Both the position numbers and the translations under genes were made by a program. A DNA stretch of 64,000 nt from contig NZ_CP023699.1 of NCBI RefSeq assembly GCF_008704495.1, positions 1,178,001 through 1,242,000 of the forward strand, in the 5' to 3' direction. Of the stretch, positions 32,971 to 42,756 are shown one piece after another. Positions within the stretch are counted from its first letter, which is position 1, and each line of letters starts with the position of its first letter. Source of the stretch: Streptomyces kanamyceticus (GTDB taxonomy: Bacteria > Actinomycetota > Actinomycetes > Streptomycetales > Streptomycetaceae). The notes under the pieces were generated by a model, which was not told the origin of the DNA, did not search any database, and saw only the letters and a list, made by a program, of their open reading frames with translations.

Positions 32971-32990
32971 TTGTGGCAATTTGTGGCAAC
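32971..32990 (+). repeat. Tandem 10-bp repeat TTGTGGCAAY upstream of the M1 peptidase
   Basis: Two adjacent copies differing in one base, 31 nt upstream of the M1 peptidase start. The 10-bp spacing is near one helical turn, so it could be a paired regulator site. It could also contribute -35 (TTGTGG) sequences. Confidence 0.45.
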
Positions 32991-33021
32991 CGTTCTTGTG
33001 CCCCTACGACTTGGAGCTTTC

Positions 33022-34542
33022 GTGCACCGCAGACTCATCGCCCCGGGCGCGCTCGCGGCCTCCCTTCTGCTGGCGATCCCGGCGTCGGCCGCCGACTTCT
33101 CCCCCGGGGCCCCGGGCATCGGCGACCCCTATTACCCGGCGAGCGGCAACGGCGGATACGACGTCTCGCACTACGACCTGCGGCTGAAGTACCAGCCCAA
33201 GACCGACCTTCTCGAAGGCACGGCGACCATCAACGCCCGCACCACGCAGGACCTTTCGCGGTTCAACCTCGACTTCGGCCTCAAGGTCTCCGAGGTGCGG
33301 GTCAACGGCAAGAAGGCGAAGTTCGCGAAGACCGGCGACCAGGAGCTGGAGATCACTCCGCCGTCCGGGCTCGTCAAGGGCACGGCGATCACGGTCGTCG
33401 TGCGGTACGCGGGCAAGCCGTCCGAGCTGAAGATCAACGGCTACAACGCCTGGCACCGCACGCCCGACGGCGGCGTCGCGGCGCAGGAGCCCGAGGCGGC
33501 CGTGTGGTGGTTCCCGTCCAACGACCACCCGCTGGACAAGGCCACCTACGACGTGTCGGTCTCGGTGCCCGACGGCACCCAGGCGATCTCCAACGGCGTG
33601 CTCCAGTCGCAGAGTTCGAAGCTGGGCTGGACCCGCTACAACTGGCGCTCCAACAAGCCGCAGGCCAGCTATCTCACGACGCTCGCGGTGGGCAAGTTCG
33701 ACATCACCACGGACAAGACGGAGTCCGGCCTTCCGGTCCTCAACGCCTACAGCAAGGACCTCGGCGACAACGCGGGGTCGGCGCGGGCCAGCATCGAGCG
33801 GACCACCGAGGTCGCCGAGTGGCTGGAGACGCTCTACGGCAAGTACCCCTTCAACGCGCTCGGCGGCTACGTCCCGAACGTGAAGAGCAGCTACGCCCTG
33901 GAGACCCAGACGCGGCCCTTCTACAGCCCGGCCGCCTTCGCGAACGGCTCCAACGCGTCGATCGTCGTCCATGAGCTCGCCCACCAGTGGTACGGCGACA
34001 GCGTCTCCGTGGACGGCTGGAAGGACATCTGGGTCAACGAGGGCTTCGCCCGCTACAGCCAGTGGCTGTGGTCGGAGAAGGAGGGCGAGGGCTCGGCGCA
34101 GGAGCTGGCGGACTACGTGTACGCGCAGCACCCGGCCGACGACGCGTTCTGGACGGTCAAGCCGGGCGACCCGGGTCCGGACAACCAGTTCGACATCGCG
34201 GTCTACGACCGGGGCGCGCTCGCCCTGCAGGCGCTGCGCAACGAGGTCGGCGACGACACGTTCTTCGCGATCCTCAAGGGCTGGCCGCAGAAGCACGCCT
34301 ACGGCAACGCGAAGGTCAACGACTTCGTGAAGTACGCCGAGAAGGTCTCGGGCAAGCCGCTCGCCGAGCTCTTCGACACCTGGCTGTACCAGCCGTCGCG
34401 CCCGGACGCGCCCGCCGCGAAGCAGGCCCGCGTCGCCCGGTCGGCGGCCGCGTCCGCTCCGGCCGCGCCCAAGTCGTGGAAGGAGATCGCCGCCACGAAC
34501 GGCGTGCACGAGCACGGGGGCAAGGACCGGCACGGGCACTGA
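33022..34542 (+). CDS. Secreted M1-family zinc aminopeptidase, short form, His-rich C-terminus
   Basis: Exported metallopeptidase (506 aa). Signal peptide (RLIAPGALAASLLLAIPASAA), N-terminal beta domain, and the M1 zinc site HELAHQWYGD with the third ligand in WVNEGFARY. It lacks the large C-terminal helical domain of classical M1 enzymes and ends in an Ala/Pro linker and His-rich tail (GVHEHGGKDRHGH), which could bind metal. Start GTG 33022 behind GGAG. Upstream in-frame codons to 32914 read as non-coding. Its stop codon is the first unit of a 3 x 10-bp tandem repeat, followed by a shared terminator. Confidence 0.92.
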   Translation: MHRRLIAPGALAASLLLAIPASAADFSPGAPGIGDPYYPASGNGGYDVSHYDLRLKYQPKTDLLEGTATINARTTQDLSRFNLDFGLKVSEVRVNGKKAKFAKTGDQELEITPPSGLVKGTAITVVVRYAGKPSELKINGYNAWHRTPDGGVAAQEPEAAVWWFPSNDHPLDKATYDVSVSVPDGTQAISNGVLQSQSSKLGWTRYNWRSNKPQASYLTTLAVGKFDITTDKTESGLPVLNAYSKDLGDNAGSARASIERTTEVAEWLETLYGKYPFNALGGYVPNVKSSYALETQTRPFYSPAAFANGSNASIVVHELAHQWYGDSVSVDGWKDIWVNEGFARYSQWLWSEKEGEGSAQELADYVYAQHPADDAFWTVKPGDPGPDNQFDIAVYDRGALALQALRNEVGDDTFFAILKGWPQKHAYGNAKVNDFVKYAEKVSGKPLAELFDTWLYQPSRPDAPAAKQARVARSAAASAPAAPKSWKEIAATNGVHEHGGKDRHGH

Positions 34543-34569
34543 CCCGCGCTGACCCGCACTGACCCGCAC
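34540..34569 (+). repeat. 3 x 10-bp tandem repeat beginning with the M1 peptidase stop codon
   Basis: TGACCCGCGC, TGACCCGCAC, TGACCCGCAC. The first TGA is the stop codon of the peptidase. It is the smallest of the stop-anchored repeats in this window. Confidence 0.9.
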
Positions 34570-34572
34570 GGT

Positions 34573-34604
34573 CGCGGCCGGACGCCTTCCCGCGTCCGGC
34601 CGCG
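34573..34604. terminator. Bidirectional hairpin between the M1 peptidase and MpaB-like genes
   Basis: Perfect 13-bp stem (34573-34585 with 34592-34604) and a 6-nt loop CTTCCC. It lies between two convergent genes and touches the stop of the minus-strand gene. Confidence 0.85.
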
Positions 34605-35486
34605 TCACTCCGCCGAGGGGGCTGTGACGCGACCGCGCCTGGTCCTCGCGCGGTGCGCCGCCCGCGCCCGCCGCGCCGCGGGCAGATAGCGGAGCCGTTC
34701 CGGCAGCAGCGGCACCACCGTGCGCACCACCGCGCCGAACCGGCGCAGCCTGCGCTCCTGGACGGGAGTCCAGGGGAGGCCGATCGCCGCGCGGGCGTCC
34801 GGGGGCAGCAGCCCGATCGTGACGAAGCTGCGGAAGCGGGCCAGCGGGGGAAGCAGCACGGGCCACAGGGCGCGGGCCACCAGGCGTACGGGGAGCGGGC
34901 CGCGGTCGGGCGGGGGCAGCGAGAGGTCCACCGCGGTCAGCTCTCGGGCGACCGCCGTCAGTTCGAGGTCTTGGGCCAGGACCTTGCGGTAGTACGGCCA
35001 GAACTCCTCGACGCTCCCCGGCATGTCCCGGTCGTGGAGGCCGAGGACCCGGCCGACCTGGCGCCACTCCGCGTACAGCCGTCGCTCCTGCTCCTCGGTG
35101 AAGGGCGTGGCCAGGTACCGCTGGGCCTGCCGGTACACGGGGAAGCCGGTGGCGTGCACCCAGGCGTAGGTGGCGGGCATCAGCGCGTGGTAGCGCCTGC
35201 CGTGCGCGTCCGTGCCCCGGACCGTCCTGTGCAGCTCGCGCAGCCTGCGGCCCTCCTCGGCCGCCGCCGCTCCCCCGTACACCCACAGGAGCACCGACCG
35301 CAGCGACCGCTCGCCGCGCCCCCACGGGTCGGTGCGGAACACCGAGTGGTCGTCGACGCCCGCGCCGACGGCCGGGTGCGCGACCTGGAGGGCGAGGGCG
35401 GGCGGCAGGGACAGGAGGACGCGGATGTCGCCCGCGATGCTCCAGAGGATGCCGTCGGGCGGGGGCGGCTCGGGGGTGGTTCTCAT
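34605..35486 (-). CDS. MpaB-like oxygenase (DUF2236 family)
   Basis: Protein of 293 aa of the ER-bound-oxygenase/latex-clearing (MpaB, DUF2236) family, helical haem-type oxygenase-like proteins. N-terminal ALALQVAHPAVGAGVDDHSVF has the conserved His-Pro. MPATYAWVHATGF carries the second conserved His, and LHDRDMPGSVEEFWPYY is typical. The Arg-rich C-terminus is low complexity. Substrate unknown. Convergent with the M1 peptidase gene. Confidence 0.85.
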   Translation of the reverse strand: MRTTPEPPPPDGILWSIAGDIRVLLSLPPALALQVAHPAVGAGVDDHSVFRTDPWGRGERSLRSVLLWVYGGAAAAEEGRRLRELHRTVRGTDAHGRRYHALMPATYAWVHATGFPVYRQAQRYLATPFTEEQERRLYAEWRQVGRVLGLHDRDMPGSVEEFWPYYRKVLAQDLELTAVARELTAVDLSLPPPDRGPLPVRLVARALWPVLLPPLARFRSFVTIGLLPPDARAAIGLPWTPVQERRLRRFGAVVRTVVPLLPERLRYLPAARRARAAHRARTRRGRVTAPSAE

Positions 35487-35605
35487 GCGACGTGCTCTTT
35501 CGCGGGGCTACCTATTTTGCCCCGATATGCCCCGCCTGGTCGCATTCCGGTGGGCACCGCGCGTGTTCCCGCGCCGCGAAGAGGACGCGGAGGAGCCGCG
35601 TGCGG

Positions 35606-35995
35606 CGGCGCGGTCAGCGCGCGGCGCGGTCAGCGCGCGGCGCGGTCAGCGCGCGGCGCGGTCAGCGCGCGGCGCGGTCAGCGCGCGGCGCGGTCAGCGC
35701 GCGGCGCGGTCAGCGCGCGGCGCGGTCAGCGCGCGGCGCGGTCAGCGCGCGGCGCGGTCAGCGCGCGGCGCGGTCAGCGCGCGGCGCGGTCAGCGCGCGG
35801 CGCGGTCAGCGCGCGGCGCGGTCAGCGCGCGGCGCGGTCAGCGCGCGGCGCGGTCAGCGCGCGGCGCGGTCAGCGCGCGGCGCGGTCAGCGCGCGGCGCG
35901 GTCAGCGCGCGGCGCGGTCAGCGCGCGGCGCGGTCAGCGCGCGGCGCGGTCAGCGCGCGGCGCGGTCAGCGCGCGGCGCGGTCAGCGCGCGGCGG
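35606..35995. repeat. Minisatellite: about 24 copies of a 16-bp unit
   Basis: Unit GTCAGCGCGCGGCGCG, with GTCA starts spaced exactly 16 bp from 35613 to 35981 (24 copies) and essentially no variation. Sixteen is not a multiple of three, so all plus frames stay open and produce long false ORFs, while the minus strand has a TGA in every frame. The last unit supplies the stop codon of the neighbouring hydrolase gene. Each unit is rich in CGCG, which could form alternative structures. Copy number may be collapsed or variable. Confidence 0.97.
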
Positions 35996-36812
35996 CGTAC
36001 GCGTTCAGGATGATCTCCGTCACGGCATCCGGCTCCCGCACCGTCGGGAAGTGGTCGCTGTGCCTGAGGCGCGCGAGGTGGCAGCCGGGGATGCGCTCCG
36101 CCATCGTCTCGTTCACCCGGATCACGCCGGGCTGGTCGTGCTCGGCGAGGACGACGACGCACGGTACGTCGAGTTCGCCGAGCCGGTCGTAGACGGGCGG
36201 GTCGGGGACCTGGTGGGGGTGGACCGCGAGCCACGCGGGGACCACCGCCCGCAGGTACTCCGTCACTTCGGGATCGTCCCCGGTGCCGAGCGCGGCGGAC
36301 GCCCGCCGCATCATGGTCACGATGCCCTCCACGTCGCCCGCCACGGCGAGGGCGCCGACCTCGGCCATGAACTCCGGCGTGAGGGGTTCTTCGGCGCCCG
36401 TGACGGTGGGGACCACCAGGGCGAGGCTCGCCACCCGCGCGGGGTCGCGCAGCGCGAGACTGACGGCCGTCGCGCCGCCCATGCTCGACCCCACGAACAC
36501 CGCGCGGGCCACCCCGAAGTGATCGAGCACCGCGATCAGGTCCTCGACCAGCGAGAAGGGCGCGGTCGGCGCCGGTGACCTGCCGTACGCCCGTGCGTCA
36601 TAGCGGATCACGCGGTGCCGCTCGGTGAGACGCGGCAGGATGCGGTCCCAGACGCGGGAGTCGGCGACGCCCGGGTGCAGCAGGACCAGGGGCAGGGCGT
36701 CGTCACCCGTGCCGCTCCGGGAGCCCGCGCCGCTCCGGGAGCCCGCGCCGCTCGGGGCGCCAGAGTCGTGCGCCCACACCTCGCCGTCCTTCACCGACAC
36801 CATGACGTCCAT
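35982..36812 (-). CDS. Alpha/beta hydrolase
   Basis: Alpha/beta-fold hydrolase (276 aa). Oxyanion region [15 protein letters not shown], nucleophile elbow [16 protein letters not shown], acid in [10 protein letters not shown], and His in [17 protein letters not shown]. An inserted N-terminal tandem [13 protein letters not shown] comes from an 18-bp duplication (36711-36746) and probably lengthens a surface loop. The TGA stop lies in the first repeat unit of the 16-bp array, so the array begins exactly at the gene end. Substrate unknown. Confidence 0.88.
   Translation of the reverse strand: MDVMVSVKDGEVWAHDSGAPSGAGSRSGAGSRSGTGDDALPLVLLHPGVADSRVWDRILPRLTERHRVIRYDARAYGRSPAPTAPFSLVEDLIAVLDHFGVARAVFVGSSMGGATAVSLALRDPARVASLALVVPTVTGAEEPLTPEFMAEVGALAVAGDVEGIVTMMRRASAALGTGDDPEVTEYLRAVVPAWLAVHPHQVPDPPVYDRLGELDVPCVVVLAEHDQPGVIRVNETMAERIPGCHLARLRHSDHFPTVREPDAVTEIILNAYAAAR
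36711..36757. repeat. 18-bp in-frame tandem duplication inside the hydrolase gene
   Basis: Two identical 18-bp units (36711-36728, 36729-36746) and a partial third, encoding the GAGSRS repeat near the hydrolase N-terminus. It is another sign of slippage in this stretch. Confidence 0.85.
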
Positions 36813-36882
36813 GCCCCGAGTCTCCGGGGGCGCGGGCGTCCGCGCCAGGGGACCCGCCCGACGAGGGCGCGAATGCGTACCG

Positions 36883-37440
36883 CTAGCGACCGGAACCCGA
36901 TGCCCCGCCGTCCCCGCCGCCCCGAGGCCCGCTCCCCGCGTCGCCGCCGGATCCTTCGAAAAGGCCCGCGTTCACGGCGGGCACGGGGATCGGCTCGCCC
37001 ACGATTCTGCTCGCCAGCTCCGATGCCACCTCCGAGACGCACCCCCGCAGTTCGGCCTCGGCCTCGGCACGCTCGGCCTCCACCCTGGCCTGCCCCGTGG
37101 CGACGATCTCGGCGCGCTCGCGCAGGCCCTCGTCGCGGGAATCGGCGATCAGCGCGGCGCCCTCCTCACGGGCGGCCTGGCGCACGTGCGCGGCCTCCCG
37201 GCGGGCTTCGGAGAGCAGCACTCCCCGCTCGTCGCGGACGCGTTCGGCCGCGCGCCAGAGGTCGGCGGTCGGCCCTCCGGTGGCGCCTTCGAGAAGCATC
37301 GCGCGTTCCTCGAGCACCCGGTTGACGCGGGGCAGGAAGCGTCCGACGACGAGGTAGACGGCGGCGAACAGCACCACCGCTACGGCCAGTTGCTCAACCT
37401 CAGGGTTGAGCGGTCCGAGATTCATGGGAATGAGCTGCAT
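36883..37440 (-). CDS. Orphan ATP-synthase subunit b-like protein
   Basis: Protein of 185 aa resembling F0 subunit b (AtpF). One N-terminal TM helix ([20 protein letters not shown]) is followed by [18 protein letters not shown] and a long charged helix ([40 protein letters not shown]). The C-terminal delta-binding region is short and ends in a Gly/Ser-rich tail. No other ATP synthase gene is near, so this is a paralogue outside the atp operon. Start ATG 37440 chosen; 37425 and 37446 are alternatives. It follows the ABC permease gene by 66 bp on the same strand. Confidence 0.8.
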   Translation of the reverse strand: MQLIPMNLGPLNPEVEQLAVAVVLFAAVYLVVGRFLPRVNRVLEERAMLLEGATGGPTADLWRAAERVRDERGVLLSEARREAAHVRQAAREEGAALIADSRDEGLRERAEIVATGQARVEAERAEAEAELRGCVSEVASELASRIVGEPIPVPAVNAGLFEGSGGDAGSGPRGGGDGGASGSGR

Positions 37441-37506
37441 GCCCAAGCCCTACCCGCTCATCCGTGCACAACAACGCACACCTGCATGGCAGTTGGCATT
37501 CGCCGC

Positions 37507-40005
37507 TCACGTCCGCGCCCCACCGGACCCGCCCCGCAGGGCGAACCGCACCGGCACCACGCTCGCCACCAGGGCGAGCGTCAGGCAGCCGCCGATCGCG
37601 CCGAGCGCGGGCACCCAGGGGACGATCAACTCGACCGGCACGCCGAGGGTCCCGCTCAGACCGGCCCTGATGCCGAGCAGCGAGGGCAGCGCCACCAGGC
37701 CGCCGAGCACCGTACCGAGACCCACCACGAACACGGTCTCGCCCGCCACCACCCACAGCACCTGGCGCGCGGTGGCGCCGGAGAGCCGCAGGATCCGCAG
37801 GTCGGGGAGCCGGTCGGCGGTGGCCATCAGGAGCGTGTTGCCGACGGCCAGGCCCGTGTATCCGGCCGAGAGCCCGACGAGCAGCAGCGTGAAGACCTCC
37901 ACGAGCCGGTCCTCTTCGGCCTGGTCGCTGCCCGCGTGGGCGGCCACGGAGATCTCCCGGGTGCCGGGCACCGGGTGCGGGGCGCCGGTGCGCTGGACGG
38001 CATCGGCGAGCGCCGACGGATCGTGCGCGCGCACCGTCCCGCGACTCAACAGGGCCTCGTACGGCGCCGATTGGTCGCTGACGACGGCGACGACACGCAG
38101 CCGCGCGCTCCTGCCGTCCTCGAAGGTGACGGGGACCGTGCCGCCCTGCCGGGCGTCGAGGGCACGCAGCGCGGACTCGGAGACGGCGAGGCCGTCCGGG
38201 TCGCTCAGCCGGTCGAGGGAGCCCGCGACCGTCTTCAGTCCGCTCTGTACGTCCTGGAAGGCGGCGGGCTCGATTCCCGCGGCCTGGAGGGGAGATCGTC
38301 CGTAGAGAACGGTCGGCAGCGGCGCCGAGCCCTTGACGCGGGCGGCGTCCGCGTCGGTGATCCCCGGCGTCCCGTCCGGCACGACGACGCCGGAGGCCCG
38401 TACGGACACGGTGTCCTGCGTCCGGTAGGAGTGGGCGGACGTCTGGGTGTTGCCGGTGATCAGGACGACGAAGCCGACGGTGGCGAGGACCGGGGCGACC
38501 GTCGAAGCGGTCCGCCGCACGGCCGTCAGCATGCCCTCCCGCACCAGGAGCCCGGTGGCGCCCGCACGCCGCGCGAGCGGCCAGGACAGGGCGCGGACCA
38601 GGGGCGGGACCAGGGCGGGCACGAGCAGCGTGACGCCGGTGATCAGGCCGGCCGCGGTGACGAGCGCGAAGGTGATCATGTCGGCGGGGTCCGCGGTGCC
38701 GGTGGCGACGGCGGCCCCGAGGCCGACGGCGGTGAACGCGATCCCCGTCCAGCGCCTGCCCCCGGTCATCGGCCGGTCGTCCACCGCGGCCTCGCGCAGG
38801 GCGTCGAGCGGGCCGATGCGGGCGGCCCGCCGGGACGCCGACCACACACCGGCGAACGCCACGGCGACTCCGGCCCCGAACGTGGCGGCGAGCACCGGGA
38901 CGCTCAGCCGCACCGTGAAGCCCTCCGGCTGGAATCCGGCGTCGACCAGGACGCCACCGAGTGCGGGGGCGAAGACGGCGCCCAACAGCACCCCCGCTCC
39001 CGCGGCGGCCGCCCCGACGGCGACGGCCTCTCCGTACAGCATGCGGCGCAGCTGCCGCGGTGTGGCGCCGACCGTGCGCAACAGGCCGAACTCGCGGCGG
39101 CGTCGGGCGACGGCGAAGGCGAACGTGGAGGCGACGACGAAGACCGTCACGAACGCGGCGAGCGCGGCCATGGCGCCGACCACCTGCCCGCCGATCCAGC
39201 GGGTCTTCGCGTCCCGCGCGGGGGCGAGCTCGGCGCGGTCCGCTCCGCTGAGCACCTCGGCGCCGGGGCCGACGTCCGGCCGGACGTCCGCCGCGCCCTT
39301 CTCCATGAGCAGCCCGATCACCCTGACGCCGCCCGCCAGTTGGGCCGCGCGTTCGTCACTCACGTAATAGCCGGGTCCAGCGACGGTGCCGGAGACGGTG
39401 TACGGGGCGGATCCGGTCGCCGTGCGGAGGCGGACGCGGTCGCCGGGGCGCAGGCCGAGCGAGCCGTCGACGGCCACTTCGTCGTCCCGCCGTGGCGGGT
39501 GCCCGTCGCTCAGCCCGTACGGGGCGAGGGCGGCGCTCGACCAGCCGTGGCCCTGCCGCTCGCCCCGCTCCTGGTCGCCGACGACCTTCCCGGCCACGAC
39601 GGCCTGCGCCGCGAAAGCCCGGTCGGGCACCGCATCCCGTACGCCCGGCAGCTGTGCGAGCTGCCGGGTCAGCTCGGCCGTGCGCCGCGGCGAGAAGGGC
39701 GCGGCCTCCAGGAACCTGCCGTTCGCGCGCGCCTCCGCCGCGTCCTGGGTGCTGCGGACGAGGACCGGGGCACCCTGGTAGCGCTCGGGGACGCCGCCGC
39801 CCGGCGAGAGCAGGGTCAGCGCGCCGACGGTGAGGATGGCGACGCCGAGGCAGAGCGCGAGGAAGGACCCGACGAACGCGGCGCGGCGCTCGCGCGCCAT
39901 GGCGAGACCGAGGCTGAACGTGTTGCCGGGGGCGCGCAACGACTCCCCCAGGCCCCGCCGCAACTTGCCGAAGGCCCGCCGGGGCGCCATGTGGGGGCTT
40001 CTCAC
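37507..40005 (-). CDS. ABC transporter permease, FtsX/MacB-like, two FtsX units
   Basis: Large membrane protein (832 aa) with the 4+4 TM layout of actinobacterial FtsX-type permeases: one TM near residue 45, a long extracellular domain, an FtsX unit ([21 protein letters not shown]), then a second TM and extracellular domain and a C-terminal FtsX unit ([20 protein letters not shown]). [20 protein letters not shown] and [13 protein letters not shown] are the cytosolic coupling loops of each half. The GTG start overlaps the ATPase stop (GTGA). It probably exports or senses an envelope-active compound under control of the divergent two-component system. Confidence 0.9.
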   Translation of the reverse strand: MRSPHMAPRRAFGKLRRGLGESLRAPGNTFSLGLAMARERRAAFVGSFLALCLGVAILTVGALTLLSPGGGVPERYQGAPVLVRSTQDAAEARANGRFLEAAPFSPRRTAELTRQLAQLPGVRDAVPDRAFAAQAVVAGKVVGDQERGERQGHGWSSAALAPYGLSDGHPPRRDDEVAVDGSLGLRPGDRVRLRTATGSAPYTVSGTVAGPGYYVSDERAAQLAGGVRVIGLLMEKGAADVRPDVGPGAEVLSGADRAELAPARDAKTRWIGGQVVGAMAALAAFVTVFVVASTFAFAVARRRREFGLLRTVGATPRQLRRMLYGEAVAVGAAAAGAGVLLGAVFAPALGGVLVDAGFQPEGFTVRLSVPVLAATFGAGVAVAFAGVWSASRRAARIGPLDALREAAVDDRPMTGGRRWTGIAFTAVGLGAAVATGTADPADMITFALVTAAGLITGVTLLVPALVPPLVRALSWPLARRAGATGLLVREGMLTAVRRTASTVAPVLATVGFVVLITGNTQTSAHSYRTQDTVSVRASGVVVPDGTPGITDADAARVKGSAPLPTVLYGRSPLQAAGIEPAAFQDVQSGLKTVAGSLDRLSDPDGLAVSESALRALDARQGGTVPVTFEDGRSARLRVVAVVSDQSAPYEALLSRGTVRAHDPSALADAVQRTGAPHPVPGTREISVAAHAGSDQAEEDRLVEVFTLLLVGLSAGYTGLAVGNTLLMATADRLPDLRILRLSGATARQVLWVVAGETVFVVGLGTVLGGLVALPSLLGIRAGLSGTLGVPVELIVPWVPALGAIGGCLTLALVASVVPVRFALRGGSGGART

Positions 40006-40766
40006 GTCGCCACCTCCAGTGCGGCCATCTGGCGTGCGACGGTCTCCGCGTCGGTGCGCTCGGGGAGTTCGGCGGCGACGCGGCCGTCCGCCAGGAAGAC
40101 CACGCGGTCGGCGAAGGACGCGGCCGCCGGGTCGTGCGTCACCATGATCACCGTCTGCCGGTGGTCGTCGACCAGGCGGCGCAGCAGGGCGAGCACCGCC
40201 CGCGACGTCCTGGTGTCGAGCGCGCCGGTCGGCTCGTCGGCGAAGAGCACCGCGGGGTGCGTGATCAGCGCGCGGGCGATGGCCACCCGCTGCTGCTGCC
40301 CGCCGGAGAGCGCGCTCGGCCGGTGCCCCGCGCGGTCGGCGAGCCCCACCTCGGCGAGCGCGGCCGCGATGCGCGCCGGGTCGGGCCTGTGTCCGGCGAG
40401 GCGGAGCGGCAGGCCGACGTTCTGCTCGGCGGTGAGCGCGGAGACGAGGTTGAACGCCTGGAAGACGAAGCCGACCCGGTCCCTGCGCAGCAGCGTCAGC
40501 GCGGTCTCGTCGAGTCCCCCGGTCTCGGTGCCGTCGATGACGACACGCCCCGACGAGGGCCGGTCGATCCCGGCGGCGCAGTGCAGGAGCGTGGACTTGC
40601 CGGACCCGGAGGGTCCCATGACGGCGGTCATCGTCCCCTCGGCGAAAGAGACGCTGACGTCGTCGAGCGCGACGACGGTCCGCTCACCGGTGCCGTGGCG
40701 CCGGGTGAGGGAGTGGAGTTCGACGGGGTGCGCCGTCGTCGTGACGGCGGACGGTGTGATCGGCAT
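40002..40766 (-). CDS. ABC transporter ATPase, MacB/LolD type
   Basis: ATP-binding subunit (254 aa). Walker [18 protein letters not shown]-loop [18 protein letters not shown], signature [15 protein letters not shown], Walker [13 protein letters not shown], and H-loop IMVTHD: the standard set for MacB/LolD-type transporters. I start at ATG 40766 (MPITPS). Codons to 40838 read as non-coding promoter DNA. It forms a transporter with the overlapping FtsX-like permease gene and diverges from a histidine kinase gene. Confidence 0.93.
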   Translation of the reverse strand: MPITPSAVTTTAHPVELHSLTRRHGTGERTVVALDDVSVSFAEGTMTAVMGPSGSGKSTLLHCAAGIDRPSSGRVVIDGTETGGLDETALTLLRRDRVGFVFQAFNLVSALTAEQNVGLPLRLAGHRPDPARIAAALAEVGLADRAGHRPSALSGGQQQRVAIARALITHPAVLFADEPTGALDTRTSRAVLALLRRLVDDHRQTVIMVTHDPAAASFADRVVFLADGRVAAELPERTDAETVARQMAALEVAT

Positions 40767-40864
40767 GGGCCCAGTGCACCGCCGCGACGGGGGTCCGCGC
40801 AGGAGCGGCCGGACTAGTCCTCGTACTACACCTGGCACTACTGCCCCCGCCCCGCCCCGCCGGT

Positions 40865-40870
40865 TACGGT
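40865..40870 (+). promoter_or_regulatory. -10 element TACGGT of a leaderless kinase promoter
   Basis: TACGGT is followed by 6 nt and then the GTG start of the histidine kinase (40877). No ribosome site is present. The divergent ABC ATPase promoter must share this 110-bp gap. Confidence 0.55.
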
Positions 40871-40876
40871 CACGCG

Positions 40877-42085
40877 GTGACCCCTCGTACCGCCCTGGAG
40901 GCGCTGACCGCGCGCCCGTTGGGGTTCCTCGGATCGGCCTGGCCCTGGCGCGCGCTCGGCTACCTGCTGTCCGGCGGGCCGCTCGGCGTCGGCGCCTGGG
41001 TGGCGGTCGCCGGGCTCGTCGCGTCGCGCGGGCGGATCGGCGGGTGGGCCGCCGCCGTCTGCGCGGTCCTCGTGCTCGCCTTCGTGACGGCGCTCGCGGG
41101 CCCTCTGGAGCGCGCGAGGCTGCCGCTGATCGCCCCGGATGTCAGGATCGCCGGGAGCGGTGGGTCCGGTGGGACCGCCAGAACGGCGGGGCCCGGCGCG
41201 GACGGCTCCCGTGCCGTCGTCTACGGCGCCGTGTCCGTGCTCGCTGCGGGCTGGATCGACCTCGGCGTGGTCTTCGTGTCCCTCGGCGTGCCGGGCGTGC
41301 TCCTGTCCGCGCCGCTCCAGCCCGACGCCCCGGTGTGGGCCGCGTTCGGCGGTCCGGTGGCGGGTGCGCTGCTGCTGCCCGTGGCCGCCTACCCGATCAC
41401 CGCGTGGGCGGGCGCGCGGGGCTCCGTGGCGCGCGCCGTCCTGGCGTCCGGCGACGCCGAGCTGAGTGAGGTGCGGCAGTCCCGGGCCCGGCTCGTGGAC
41501 GCGTACGAGGCGGAGCGGCGCCGCATCGAACGGGACCTGCACGACGGCGCCCAGCAGCGCCTGGTCGCCCTCACCATGAAGCTGGGCCTCGCGGGCCTCG
41601 ACCTGCCGCCGGGCTCCCGGGCCGCGCGGGAGGTCGCCGACGCCCACCGCATGGCCAAGGACGCCCTGACCGAACTGCGCGAACTGATCCGCGGCGTGCA
41701 CCCGCAGGTCCTGACCGAGCGCGGCCTGCCCGCGGCGGTGCGCGACGTGGCGGGCCGCTCGGCGATCCCGGTGGACATCGCGCTCGACCTGCCGCACCGC
41801 CCGCCCCCGTCCGTGGAGGTGGCCGCCTACTTCGCGGTCTGCGAGGCCCTGGCGAACGCGGCGAAGCACAGCGGGGCGCTGCGCTGCCGGGTCGAGGGGC
41901 GGCTGCGGGACGGGGTGGTGGAGATCGAGGTGTCCGACGACGGGCGCGGCGGCGCGGACGCGACGGCCGGTACGGGGCTGACCGGCACGGCCGACCGGAT
42001 CGCGGCGGTGGGGGGCAGAATGCTGCTGTCCAGCCCGGTCGGCGGGCCGACCCGACTGCGGATGGAGATCCCGTGCGGCGACTGA
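40877..42085 (+). CDS. NarL-type sensor histidine kinase
   Basis: Membrane histidine kinase (402 aa). About four TM segments in the first 200 residues without a large extracellular domain, then the dimerisation box [19 protein letters not shown] with the phospho-acceptor His, and a GHKL ATPase domain ([45 protein letters not shown]). The intramembrane sensor type is typical of kinases that respond to envelope stress through a partner ABC transporter, which is encoded divergently here. It overlaps the response regulator gene. Confidence 0.92.
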   Translation: MTPRTALEALTARPLGFLGSAWPWRALGYLLSGGPLGVGAWVAVAGLVASRGRIGGWAAAVCAVLVLAFVTALAGPLERARLPLIAPDVRIAGSGGSGGTARTAGPGADGSRAVVYGAVSVLAAGWIDLGVVFVSLGVPGVLLSAPLQPDAPVWAAFGGPVAGALLLPVAAYPITAWAGARGSVARAVLASGDAELSEVRQSRARLVDAYEAERRRIERDLHDGAQQRLVALTMKLGLAGLDLPPGSRAAREVADAHRMAKDALTELRELIRGVHPQVLTERGLPAAVRDVAGRSAIPVDIALDLPHRPPPSVEVAAYFAVCEALANAAKHSGALRCRVEGRLRDGVVEIEVSDDGRGGADATAGTGLTGTADRIAAVGGRMLLSSPVGGPTRLRMEIPCGD

Positions 42086-42756
42086 ACGGCGATCCCGTTC
42101 CCGTGAGAACCCTCAAGGTGGTGCTCGCGGAGGACGCCGTGCTGCTCCGCGAGGGCCTGGTGGGGCTGCTCGAACGCTTCGGGCACGCCGTGCCCGCGGC
42201 CGTCGGCGACGGGCCCTCGCTCGTGGCCGCCGCGCTGGCGCACGAGCCGGACGTGGTGATCGTCGATGTCCGCATGCCGCCCGGCTACACCGACGAGGGC
42301 CTGCGCGCGGTCCGTGAACTCCAGGCGCTGCGGCCCTCCCTCGCCGTGCTCGTGCTCAGTCAGTACGTCGAGCAGACCTTCGCGGACGAGCTGCTGGGCG
42401 GCCGACACGGCGCGGGCACCGGCTATCTGCTCAAGGACCGGGTGGGCGACGTCGAGGAGTTCATGGCGGCGGTGGTGCGCGTCGCGGACGGCGGCATGGT
42501 CGTCGACCCGGAGGTGGTGCGCCAGCTCCTCGCGCGCCGACGCGACCCGCTGGAGCGCCTCACACCGCGCGAGCGCGAGGTGCTCGGCCTGATGGCGGAG
42601 GGCCGTTCGAACTCGGCGATCGCCCGGGCGCTCGTCGTCACGGACGCGGCCGTCGCCAAGCACATCGCGAGCATCCTGCTGAAGCTGGATCTACCGCCCT
42701 CGGCCCCGGACGACCATCGCAGGGTCCTCGCGGTCCTGGCGTATCTGCGGGGCTGA
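42073..42756 (+). CDS. NarL/LuxR-family response regulator
   Basis: Response regulator (227 aa from GTG 42073; 217 aa if GTG 42103). Receiver domain with acidic pair VVLAEDAVLL, phospho-acceptor in VVIVDVRMPPGYTDEG, and Lys in GYLLKDRVGD. C-terminal LuxR helix-turn-helix ERLTPREREVLGLMAEGRS and AVAKHIASILLKLDL. GTG 42073 overlaps the kinase stop by 13 nt and favours coupling. It probably controls the divergent ABC transporter. The stop codon is the first TGA of a long ~10-bp-period repeat tract. Confidence 0.92.
   Translation: MRRLNGDPVPVRTLKVVLAEDAVLLREGLVGLLERFGHAVPAAVGDGPSLVAAALAHEPDVVIVDVRMPPGYTDEGLRAVRELQALRPSLAVLVLSQYVEQTFADELLGGRHGAGTGYLLKDRVGDVEEFMAAVVRVADGGMVVDPEVVRQLLARRRDPLERLTPREREVLGLMAEGRSNSAIARALVVTDAAVAKHIASILLKLDLPPSAPDDHRRVLAVLAYLRG

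Noticed and set aside
35606..35995. CRISPR-like repeat array
   Set aside because: The 16-bp units are contiguous with no unique spacers and no cas genes, so this is a minisatellite.
34653..36578. Very long plus-strand open frame (641 codons) across the MpaB gene, repeat and hydrolase
   Set aside because: It is antisense to two well-recognised genes. The Arg/Ala/Ser repeat part comes from the 16-bp array, whose length is not a multiple of 3 and so stays open in all plus frames.
36625..41469. 1614-codon plus-strand open frame
   Set aside because: It runs opposite the ABC transporter, atpF-like and hydrolase genes, has low-complexity composition and no recognisable domain. It reflects extreme GC content.
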